Shown here: positions 44,643-53,000 of the stretch, piece by piece
Position numbering within the stretch: the first letter of the stretch is position 1
Layout of the letters: each line of letters starts with the position of its first letter
Source: Microbacterium pullorum
GTDB taxonomy: Bacteria > Actinomycetota > Actinomycetes > Actinomycetales > Microbacteriaceae
NCBI RefSeq assembly: GCF_014836535.1
Contig: NZ_JACSQP010000006.1
Span: 62,001 to 126,000 of the forward strand
Reading direction: 5' to 3'
DNA: 64,000 bases
Notes under the pieces: generated by a model
Databases searched by the model: none
Seen by the model: only the letters and a program-made list of their open reading frames with translations
What the model was told of the DNA's origin: nothing
Translations under genes and position numbers: made by a program

Positions 44643-47114
44643 ATGGGGCTCTCTGCGGCGGCACTGCACGCGCGTGCGGTGGACCTCTGCGCGCACGGAC
44701 GCTACCCCGACGCGCGCCGCGCGCTGCAGCGCGCCGACCTGCTGACCGACGATCCCGACCTGCATGCGCGCATCGAGGGCACCCGCGCGCACATCCTCGA
44801 GCGCACGGGTGACCCGGTCGGGGCGGAGCGCACCTGCCGCGCCGCGCTGCGTATCGACGGGATCACCGTCGCGACGACCGCGGTGCTCACCGGCCAGCTG
44901 GGCATGCTCGCGATGTACGGCGGTCGCTTCGCCGAGGCCGAATCCCTGCTCACCAGCGCGATCGACGACACCGTCGAACACACCGAGCTGGCGAACATGC
45001 GGATGAACCGGGCCCTCGCTCGCATGTACCTGGGGCTCCTGGACGGGGCCGATCACGACCTGCGCGATGCGGCCGAGCAGTACGGGCGTGTCGGCACGGC
45101 GCTGGACGTCGCCCAGGCGCGGCATAACCTCGGCTACGTCGCACTGCTGCGCGGCGACATCGTGGAGGCGATGGCAGAGATGTCGGCCGCCCGCGGTCCG
45201 ATCGCCGCGGCATCACCGGTCAACGCGGCGGTCAGCGACATCGACATGGCCGAGGTGCTGCGCGATGCGGGTCTGGTGACGCAGGGCGAGCGACTGCTGG
45301 CCGCCGCCGCGCGCGTCTTCGGCGCGCACCGCATGCCGCAGCCCCGTGCCGAGGCCGAGTTCCAGCTGGCGCGCTCGCAGCTCGTGCACGACCCGCGCCG
45401 CGCCGCGCGCACGGCGGCATCCGCCGCCCGGCGCTTCCGCGCGCTCGGCGCCGCGAGCTGGGCCGCGCGCGCCGACGGGGTGCGGCTGCGTGCCCTGTTG
45501 GCCGGGGGCGCGATCGACCGCCACGGGCTGCCGGTGGCCGGTGTCGGCCGCCCGCCGTCGCCGGCCGCCGTCGCCGCGACCGCCGGGGAGCTGCGCCGCC
45601 ACCGGATGACCGGCGACGCCGACGCGGTGCGGCTGACACACCAGCTGTGGCGGGCGCGCCGCGGAGCCCCGACCGAGCGGGTGCGGGTGGCCGCGGGTGC
45701 GCCGCTGGAGGTGCGGCTGCTGGCCCACGAGGTGCGCGCGACACGTGCCGCGGTCGCGGGGCGCGAACGCGAGGCGCGACGGCACGCGGGGCGGGGACTG
45801 GACGAGCTGATCGCGTGGCGCGGGTCGTTCGGCAGCATCGACCTGCAGGCTTCGGCGGCGATGCACGGCAGCGGACTCGTGCTGGCGGGCATCGGGGCCG
45901 CGGTGCGCTCGGGGCGGCCCGACGCGGTGTTCGAGTGGTCCGAGCGTGCCCGACACCTCAGCCAGCACGTCGTGCCGCTGCGCCCGCCGCCCGATCCAGA
46001 GCAGGCCGCGGACCTCGCCGAACTGCGGCGGCTGCGCCTGGACCTGCCGGCGGGACAGTGGATGGCAGACCCCCGGGCGGCGGCGCTCGGCGAGCGCGTG
46101 CGACAGCGGCAGTGGTCAGCCACGGGCGCTGCCCGACACGAGCGGCGTCATGACCTCGCGGCGGTGCACGAGGCACTGGATGCCGACACGGCGCTGCTGT
46201 CGTACGTGTTCGGCCCGCACGGGCTGGCGTGCCTGGTCGCCACCCGGGACGACGCCCGCATCGTGGAGCTGCCGGGGTGGGCGGCGGCGCGCGACGAACT
46301 GCCGGGGCTGCGCGCCGACCTCGAGATGGCGGCGACGGTGCGCACCGGACCGCTTGCCGGCGTGGTCGCACACGCGCTCGCCACCCGGCTCGACGCCCTC
46401 TCGCGGGCGCTCGTCGACCCGCCGCTGCAGGCCACCGCGGCGCGGCGCATCGTCATCACGGTGCCGGGGGTGCTCACGGGGGTGCCGTGGAGCATGCTGC
46501 CCGGCATGCGGGGGCGTTCGTCGACCCTCGCGCCCTCGGCATCCCGCTGGGTGCGCGAGCGCGGCGCCCCGGTGACGGTGACCGCGTGCGGGTTCGCCGT
46601 GGGTCCCCGCGTCGCACGCGGCGAGGAGGAGGTGCGCCGGGCCGCCGCGCACTGGGCGGACGCTCGGGTGCTGTCCGACCCGCACGCGAGGGTCGATGCC
46701 GTCGCCGACCTCGCGAGCGACGTCGATCTGCTGCACGTCGCTGCGCACGGCCGGCATGCCGTCGACAACCCGCTCTTCTCCGGCCTCGAACTCGCCGACG
46801 GTGCGCTGTTCGGTTACGACATCGACCGCATGCACCGCGTGCCGTCGGTCGTCGTGCTCTCGGCGTGCGAAGTGGGCCGCTCATCGGTGCGGTGGGGGGA
46901 AGAAGCGGTGGGCATGACGCGGGCGTGGCTGCACGCCGGCGTGCGGTGCGTCGTCGCGGCGCCGGTGGTCGTCGCCGACGACGAGGCCGGCGAGCTGTTG
47001 TCGGCGATGCACGAAGGGCTCGCGGTGGGCGCGCCGGCGGCGGATGCACTCGCCGCGGCAGCCGAGCGCACCGGCATCCGCGCGCCGTTCCAATGCCACG
47101 GATCGGGTTTCTGA
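44643..47114 (+). CDS. TPR-CHAT domain protease (caspase-like)
   Basis: The 823-residue protein has an N-terminal array of TPR-like helical repeats (about residues 1-330, e.g. AVDLCAHGRYPDARRALQRA, RHNLGYVALLRGDIVEAMAE) and a C-terminal CHAT domain. The catalytic dyad is intact: His702 in LLHVAAHGRH and Cys742 in VVVLSACEVG. CHAT proteases are caspase-clan peptidases activated through their TPR regions. CAGAAT is six bases before ATG 44643, so the gene has its own leaderless-type promoter besides lying 43 bases after the S8 gene. Confidence 0.88.
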   Translation: MGLSAAALHARAVDLCAHGRYPDARRALQRADLLTDDPDLHARIEGTRAHILERTGDPVGAERTCRAALRIDGITVATTAVLTGQLGMLAMYGGRFAEAESLLTSAIDDTVEHTELANMRMNRALARMYLGLLDGADHDLRDAAEQYGRVGTALDVAQARHNLGYVALLRGDIVEAMAEMSAARGPIAAASPVNAAVSDIDMAEVLRDAGLVTQGERLLAAAARVFGAHRMPQPRAEAEFQLARSQLVHDPRRAARTAASAARRFRALGAASWAARADGVRLRALLAGGAIDRHGLPVAGVGRPPSPAAVAATAGELRRHRMTGDADAVRLTHQLWRARRGAPTERVRVAAGAPLEVRLLAHEVRATRAAVAGREREARRHAGRGLDELIAWRGSFGSIDLQASAAMHGSGLVLAGIGAAVRSGRPDAVFEWSERARHLSQHVVPLRPPPDPEQAADLAELRRLRLDLPAGQWMADPRAAALGERVRQRQWSATGAARHERRHDLAAVHEALDADTALLSYVFGPHGLACLVATRDDARIVELPGWAAARDELPGLRADLEMAATVRTGPLAGVVAHALATRLDALSRALVDPPLQATAARRIVITVPGVLTGVPWSMLPGMRGRSSTLAPSASRWVRERGAPVTVTACGFAVGPRVARGEEEVRRAAAHWADARVLSDPHARVDAVADLASDVDLLHVAAHGRHAVDNPLFSGLELADGALFGYDIDRMHRVPSVVVLSACEVGRSSVRWGEEAVGMTRAWLHAGVRCVVAAPVVVADDEAGELLSAMHEGLAVGAPAADALAAAAERTGIRAPFQCHGSGF

Positions 47115-47166
47115 AAGATCTTTCATCTGAGATGTATCAGGGGCGGTGGGCGCTGCTCTTGATCAA
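47112..47166. other. Cluster of short perfect palindromes after the CHAT gene
   Basis: TGAAAGATCTTTCA (47112-47125) is a 14-bp perfect palindrome overlapping the CHAT stop codon. CATCTGAGATG (47124-47134) and TTGATCAA (47159-47166) follow. The stretch is less GC-rich than its surroundings. It could be a regulatory site, a processing hairpin or a remnant of integration; nothing decides between them. Confidence 0.5.
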
Positions 47167-47287
47167 TGGAACGACACAGCGGTGAACAGCAGGGATCCCA
47201 CCGGGTCATCGCGATCGTCAGCGGATGCTGGGGCGCCGATGACCCGTCGTTTCACGCGGGACTGACTGGCCTGGGGGCTCTCGGTCC

Positions 47288-47324
47288 CCGGAACCGGCGG
47301 ACCGGGGGGCTCCGCCGGTTCCGG
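47288..47324. terminator. Bidirectional terminator-like hairpin
   Basis: A 14-bp perfect stem (arm CCGGAACCGGCGGA, 47288-47301, pairing with 47311-47324) has a 9-base loop. It lies between the convergent CHAT and LysR-like genes, 15 bases past the latter's stop. No T-run is present, as is common in GC-rich actinobacteria. Confidence 0.7.
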
Positions 47325-47339
47325 CTGCCCGCGCGCGGG

Positions 47340-48068
47340 TCAGCCGCGGGAGGAGTGGGCGGTGCGGCCGCGCACGATGCCGACGAACGTCTCGACGAGC
47401 TCGGTGGTGGCCTCGACCGGCCATGCCAGGGCGACGGGGGAGAGGGGGCCGTCGCGCAGCGGACGGTACGCGACGTCGCGGCGCTGATGCAGGCGCGCGA
47501 GGGACATCGGCACGATCACGATGCCGACGCCCGCCGCGACCGTCTCGATGGCCTGCCCGGCGTCGTCGGGGGGTGTGAAGTCAGGGATGACGGCACCCGG
47601 CACGTCGATGTGCAGCACGTCGTCGAGCGGGGTGATGACGATCTCGCCCGCGAGGTCGGCCAGGGTGAGGTCCTCGGCGGCGGTGAGATGCGATTCGGCG
47701 TCGCACACCACCACCGGCACCTCGTCGTAGAGCGGGATGACGTGCAGGCCCTCGGCATCGATGGGCCGGCGCACGATCGCGGCGTCGACCGATGCCGCGT
47801 CCAGGGCAGCCCGCTGGTCGGCCACCAGCAGCGGCACGAGCTCCAGGGGGGTGTGCGGCATGCGCTGCTGCCACAGGTCGATCCATTTGCCCGGCGTCGC
47901 GCCGGGGATCACCCCGAGACGGAACGGTCCGGGCGGCGGCGCAGGCGTGGGTGCGACCGGCGCGGTGGCGCGGGGCGGGCGCGGGGTCTTCTTCTTCGCC
48001 GCGTTCGCTTTGAGGGGCCGGTTGCCCTGGCGACGGGGACCGGGTCGGGGTGCTCCGCTTTTCGCCAT
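47340..48068 (-). CDS. LysR substrate-binding domain protein lacking the HTH
   Basis: The 242-residue protein lacks the LysR DNA-binding helix-turn-helix. It starts with a basic, proline-rich tail (KSGAPRPGPRRQGNRPLKA, NAAKKKTPRPPRAT) and goes directly into a LysR effector domain (FRLGVIPGATPGKWIDLWQQ, VDAAIVRRPIDAEGLHVIPL, AGVGIVIVPMSLARL). The basic tail could still bind DNA or RNA. TACGCT lies six bases before ATG 48068, and an upstream ATG would put the start before the promoter, so the truncation is not an annotation artefact. Confidence 0.82.
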   Translation of the reverse strand: MAKSGAPRPGPRRQGNRPLKANAAKKKTPRPPRATAPVAPTPAPPPGPFRLGVIPGATPGKWIDLWQQRMPHTPLELVPLLVADQRAALDAASVDAAIVRRPIDAEGLHVIPLYDEVPVVVCDAESHLTAAEDLTLADLAGEIVITPLDDVLHIDVPGAVIPDFTPPDDAGQAIETVAAGVGIVIVPMSLARLHQRRDVAYRPLRDGPLSPVALAWPVEATTELVETFVGIVRGRTAHSSRG

Positions 48069-48123
48069 GTCCCGAGCGTACCCGCGCGGCATGGTCCCCG
48101 CCCGGGCGACGGTACGGCCGAGG

Positions 48124-48531
48124 CTACGCGGCGAGGCGCAGGCCCCGGCGGTCGGTCGCGACGCGTTCGCCGTCGGCGACGATCTCGTTGTCGCCGATGA
48201 GTGCGCCGCCGGCGACCCGTGCGTGGGCGCCCACCGTGGTGCGGATGCCGATCTTCGCGCCGGCGCCGATCGCGGCGCCCGACCCCACGTGGGCGAGCTC
48301 GGCGATCTCGACGTCGGGGCCGATCACCGCGTGGGGTTCGATCCACGCGCCACGGCGGATGCGCACACCCGCGGCGACCTCGGCTCCGGGTTCGACATAC
48401 GCTCCCGCTTCGACCAGGGCGCTGGCGTGCACCTTCGCCCCGTGCGCGATCAGGCCGCGCCCGTTGACGTGCTTGCGGTAACGCAGCGTCTCGCCGCGGT
48501 CGTTCTCGATGTCGACGTAGTTCTTACCCAA
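48124..48531 (-). CDS. Left-handed beta-helix (hexapeptide repeat) protein
   Basis: The 135-residue protein has hexapeptide repeats throughout (AKVHASALVEAGAYVEPGAE, VRIRRGAWIEPHAVIGPDVE, AHVGSGAAIGAGAKIGIRTT), like acyltransferase or gamma-carbonic-anhydrase-type left-handed beta helices. The N-terminus YVDIENDRGETLRYRKHVNG is shared with small actinobacterial proteins of this kind. I chose TTG 48531 because AGGAGG lies five bases upstream; GTG 48549 would add six residues but has no ribosome site. No catalytic residues are recognisable; it may be structural. Confidence 0.8.
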   Translation of the reverse strand: MGKNYVDIENDRGETLRYRKHVNGRGLIAHGAKVHASALVEAGAYVEPGAEVAAGVRIRRGAWIEPHAVIGPDVEIAELAHVGSGAAIGAGAKIGIRTTVGAHARVAGGALIGDNEIVADGERVATDRRGLRLAA

Positions 48532-48625
48532 GATCTCCTCCTGCGACACGTGTGGCGTCGGATTAGGGACAACGTCGCCGTACCGGCATCCATTCCCTTT
48601 CCCACCAGCCTGGGAGAATGGTGTG

Positions 48626-49258
48626 GTGACCGAGACCGGACCCTCGCTCGTCTTCGACAAGAAGGCCACCGAGCACAGCGTCGCCGAGGACGTGCTCGGC
48701 ATGCTGACGGGCACCTTCGTCGCGTCGTTCGGCCTGTATCTGCTCGACGCGTCCGAGGCCGTCACCGGCGGCACCGCCGGGCTGTCGCTCCTGCTGGGCT
48801 TCGCGACCGGGTGGCCGTTCCCGCTGCTGTTCGCGCTCATCAACGTGCCGTTCGCGGTGCTGGCGGTGTGGAAGCGCGGGTGGGAGTTCACCCTGCGCAC
48901 CGTCATCGCCATCGGGCTCGTGTCGGCGTTCTCGGTCGTGCACGAGAACCTGTTCCAGATCGCCGCGCTCAACCCCGTCTACGGTGCGCTGGCCGGCAAC
49001 CTCATGGCCGGCGTGGGTCTGCTCATCGTCTTCCGCCACGGCGGCAGCCTCGGTGGGTTCAACATCATCGCCCTGATCGTGCAGGATGCCACCGGCTTCC
49101 GCGCCGGGTGGACGCTCATGATCTTCGACCTGGCGGTCGTGCTGGCGGCGCTGCTGGTCGTGCCGCTGCCCAACGTGCTGCTCAGCGCACTCGGCGCGGT
49201 GCTGCTGAACCTCGTCCTCGCCCTCAACCACCGACCGGGCCGCTACATCGGGCGTTGA
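48626..49258 (+). CDS. YitT family membrane protein
   Basis: The 210-residue protein has five hydrophobic helices and the YitT (DUF161) patterns TGGTAGLSLLLGFATG, PFPLLFALINVPF and RHGGSLGGFNIIAL. Function of this family is unsettled. GAGAAT lies six bases before GTG 48626 (leaderless type). Unlike many YitT proteins it ends after the membrane domain, without a DUF2179 tail. Confidence 0.88.
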   Translation: MTETGPSLVFDKKATEHSVAEDVLGMLTGTFVASFGLYLLDASEAVTGGTAGLSLLLGFATGWPFPLLFALINVPFAVLAVWKRGWEFTLRTVIAIGLVSAFSVVHENLFQIAALNPVYGALAGNLMAGVGLLIVFRHGGSLGGFNIIALIVQDATGFRAGWTLMIFDLAVVLAALLVVPLPNVLLSALGAVLLNLVLALNHRPGRYIGR

Positions 49259-49266
49259 GCGCCGGG

Positions 49267-50040
49267 TCAGCGCTGGCAGACGGGGCACCAGAAGACGTTG
49301 CGCTCGGCCAGGGGGTTCGCCCCCGCGACCCCCGCCCGCACCAGGGTGCCGCAGCGCCGGCACGGCTTCCGGTCGCGGCCGTAGACCCACATGCCCCGGC
49401 CCGGCCGGGCATCGCCGGTGAACACGCGCCGCGGCCGGTCGCGGTTGGTGCGGATCATGCGTGCGGCGGTGTCGACGAGGCCCACGGCATCGACCGTGGT
49501 CGCCGGGGTGTCGGGACGGATGCCGCGCACGAACAGCACCTCGTTGGCGTACACGTTGCCGAGCCCGGCGATGTTGCGCTGGTCCAGCAGTGCCACGTGC
49601 ACGGGCCGGTCGTCGGCACCCACGCGCCGCGCCGCCTCGGCCGGGTCCCAATCGGGGCCGAGCGGGTCGGGGCCGAGGTGCCCCACGATGCGGTCCTCGT
49701 CGATGGTGGGGAGCACCTCCACCATCGCGAGGTCGAAGCCCACGGCATCCGACACGTCGTTGCCCACGATCGCCCGCGCGGTGTGTCCGGGGCGCCGCCA
49801 GCGGCCTCCGGCGGGATACACCTGCCACTCGCCCTCCATCTTGAGGTGGGAGTGCAGGGTCGCCGCTCCCGCACGCAGCAGCAGGTGCTTGCCGCGCGGG
49901 ACGACCGCGGTCACCGTCTCGCCGCGGAGGTCGGCGGTGGCGCTGCCGGGCACCCTCATGTCGAACCGGGTGATGACCCGCCCCGCGAGGGCGTCATGCA
50001 GGCGCGCCGCGGTGCGGAAGACGGTGTCGCCCTCAGGCAT
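49267..50040 (-). CDS. Fpg/Nei-family DNA glycosylase/AP lyase (endonuclease VIII-like)
   Basis: The 257-residue base-excision repair enzyme starts MPEGDTVFRTAARL, with the catalytic Pro2-Glu3 pair. It has the helix-two-turn-helix segment LLDQRNIAGLGNVYANEVLF and a C-terminal zinc finger with pairs CRRC and CPVC. The M-P-E-G-D-T start is typical of Nei, which removes oxidised pyrimidines. It overlaps the helicase gene upstream by eight bases, so the two are likely co-transcribed repair functions. Confidence 0.94.
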   Translation of the reverse strand: MPEGDTVFRTAARLHDALAGRVITRFDMRVPGSATADLRGETVTAVVPRGKHLLLRAGAATLHSHLKMEGEWQVYPAGGRWRRPGHTARAIVGNDVSDAVGFDLAMVEVLPTIDEDRIVGHLGPDPLGPDWDPAEAARRVGADDRPVHVALLDQRNIAGLGNVYANEVLFVRGIRPDTPATTVDAVGLVDTAARMIRTNRDRPRRVFTGDARPGRGMWVYGRDRKPCRRCGTLVRAGVAGANPLAERNVFWCPVCQR

Positions 50041-53000
50041 CCGTCGCCGCCGCCTGTCGGTAGCCCGCCGCCGCCGTGAGTTTTCGCAGCGTGAGTCCGC
50101 GGGTGGCCTCGACGAACCCGGCCGCACGCAGGGCCCGGCCCACCGCGGTGCCGTAGACGAATTCGCCGTTGACCTGCTCGATCGTGAGGGTGTCCAGCCG
50201 CCGCTCGCGGGCGGTCGCGGCGAGATCGGCGGTGGCCGCGGCCAGGCTCGGCTCGTCATCGGTGAACGCCAGCGCCGACCGGCCGCCGCGTTCGAGGTAG
50301 AGGGTCAGCGCGCCGTCGACGATCACGACGAGCCCGCCGGCCTTGCGGCCCGGCCGATGCGAGACGCCGTCCAGCGCCGGCCACGCCAGCGCCGCGCCGT
50401 ACGGGTTGGCCGGGTCGGTGGCGGCGAGGGTCACCGCCCGGAGCGGCGCCGGGTCGGGCAGGCCCGCGAACTCCCGCAGTCTGTCGACCGTCACGGCGGC
50501 GGCGAACTGCGCCGCGCCGAGCTTTTCGATGACGTACCCGCGGCGGCAGTGGCCCGCCTCTTCGAAGCCCGCGAGCACGCGGTAGGTCTGCGCGAACCCG
50601 CCGGGCACGCCCTCGGCCTGCACGCTGCCGCGGGTGACGACCCCGTACCGGTCCAGCAGCAGGCTCGCCGTCGCGGTCGCGCGGGCGGCGGCGTCGGGCT
50701 CGGGGGACGGCAGCAGCGACCAGCGACCGCCGAGCGCGGGCGGCCGGGGTGGGGCGACACCCGGCCGGGGCAGCGCCGTGCCGCGGTACAGCCGGGCGCG
50801 CGGCGTGCGTCGGGCGGTGCGATGCGCCTGAGACCCGCCGCCGAGGAGGGTGCGGATGGGGGCGAACGTGTCGTTGGTGACGCGGCCCTGCCAGGTGAGG
50901 TCCCACAGCGCCTCGATCACCGACTGCTCGTTCTCGGCCTCGGTCAGCTGGCGCAGCTGTGCGGCGAAGTACGCGCCTCCCCCCGCGAGGGCGGCCACGA
51001 TGCGCGCGGCGATGCCGTCGCCGCTGTCGGGATCGGTCTCGCGGGCCTCGGCGCGGTCGTCGTCGGGCGGCTGCAGGGTGAGCGGCGCGGCATCGGCGAC
51101 GTGCAGCGCGATCCAGCCGTCGCGTCCGGGGAGCGACCCGTGCCCCGACCACAGCACCTCGCCGGTCGCGGTCAGCTCGTCGAGCATGCCGGGGACGTAA
51201 TCGCGGACGCGGGACGGGAGGATGAGCGATTCCCAGGCGCTGGCGGGGATCGGGACGCCTGCGAGCTGCTCGATGACGGCGACCACACCGTCGATGCCCT
51301 CGAGCGGCCGCGTGACGTGCTGCCACATCGGCAGGAACCGCGCGTACGCCTCGGGGGAGACCGGCTCCACGCTGCCGCGGATGGCGGCGAGGGAGCGCAT
51401 GCGCAGCCGGCGCAGCACCTCGGTGTCGCACCACTCGCCCTCGTCGACCGCTCCCGCCTCGCTGCCCGTGGCGCCGCGGGACCCGGGGTCGGGCAGGAAG
51501 AAGCCGCTCGTGACGCGGCCCTGCGATTCCAGGCGCTGCAGCGCCTGGCGGGCGACGGCGAGTCCGAGACCCAGGCGGGTGGCGACGTCGGAGGCGCGGA
51601 ACGGAGCGTGGGTGCGGGCGTGGCGGGCGACGAGGTCGGCGAGCGGATCGGCGACGGGCTCGAGGAACGCCGTCGGCAGCCCCACCGGCAGCGCCGTGCC
51701 GAGGGCGTCGCGCAGGCGCGCGGCATCCTCGATCGCCGCCACCCGCTCCACGCCGCCGATGCTCACGCGGATCGCGCGGCGGGTGAGCACGAGTGCGTCC
51801 AGGTGCACCGTCGCCTCGGTGAGGGCGTCGGTGTCGGTGTCGAGCCGCTCGGCGACCTCGTCGGCCGAGAGCGGACCGAGCAGGCGCAGCAGGTCGGCGA
51901 CGCCCTCCAGGCCGCGGGCACGGCGCTCGGGGTCGAGGCGCTGCGCTTCGCGTTCGAACTGTGCGATGACCTCGGGGTCGAGCAGCTCCCGCATCTCGAT
52001 CTTGCCGAGCAGCTCGGCCAGCAGTGCCGGGTCGACCGACAGGGCGGCGGCGCGCCGTTCGGCCAGCGGCGAGTCGCCCTCGTACATGAACGCGCCGACG
52101 TAGCCGAACAGCAGGTCTCGTGCGTACGGCGACGGCTGGGCGGTGTCGGTCTCGACGAGGCGGATGCGGCGGTCGCCGATGGAGCGGGCGATGCGCAGCA
52201 GCGCGGGCAGGTCGTAGACGTCCTGCAGCACCTCGCGCAGCGTCTCGAGGATGATCGGGAAGGTCGGATGCCGGCGGGCGACTTCCAGCAGCTGCGCCGA
52301 GCGCTGCCGCTGCTGCCACAACGGCGCGCGCCTGTTGGGGTTGAGGCGGGGCAGCAGCAGTGCCCGGGCCGCGCACTCGCGGAAGCGCGAGGCGAACAGC
52401 GCCGACCCGCCGACCTCGTCGGTCACGATCTGCTCGAGCTCGTCGGGGTCGAACACGAACAGGTCGGCCCCCGGCGGTTCCGCCGCGGCATCGGGCACCC
52501 GCGCGATGATGCCGTCGTCGCTCGCGACGGCCGCGCCCTCGACGCCCAGCCGCTCGCGGATGCGCGCGTTCACCGCCAGCGCCCACGGGGCGTGCACGTG
52601 CATGCCGTAGGGGGAATGCAGGATGATGCGCCAGTCGCCGACCTCGTCGCGGCCCCGCTCCACCGTGAGGGTGCGGTCGGTCGGGAGGCTCCCCGTCGCC
52701 TCCCGCTGCTCGGCGAGATAGCCGAGCAGATTGCCGATGGCGTTGTCGTCGAGGCCCGATCCGGCCAGGCGCGCGACCGCCTTCTCGTGCGGCGCCGTCG
52801 ACACCTCGCGCGAGAACCGGCCCAGTGCCTCGCCGAGTTCGGCGGGGCGGCCGAGGCCGTCGCCGTGCCAGAACGGGAGCTTGCCCGGCTGCCCGAACGC
52901 GGGCAGCACGTTGACACGGTCGTGGGTGATCTCCACGATGCGCCAGCTGGTGGTGCCGAGGGTGAACACGTCCCCCACCCTCGACTCGTAGACCATCTCC

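Noticed and set aside
41862..47114. CHAT/sigma cluster as part of a type III-E CRISPR (Craspase) system
   Set aside because: No Cas7-11/gRAMP, no other cas gene and no repeat array are present; only the TPR-CHAT and sigma themes are shared.
47166..48200. Plus-strand 344-codon frame after the CHAT gene
   Set aside because: It runs antisense through the LysR-like gene, and its product is low-complexity without a recognisable family.
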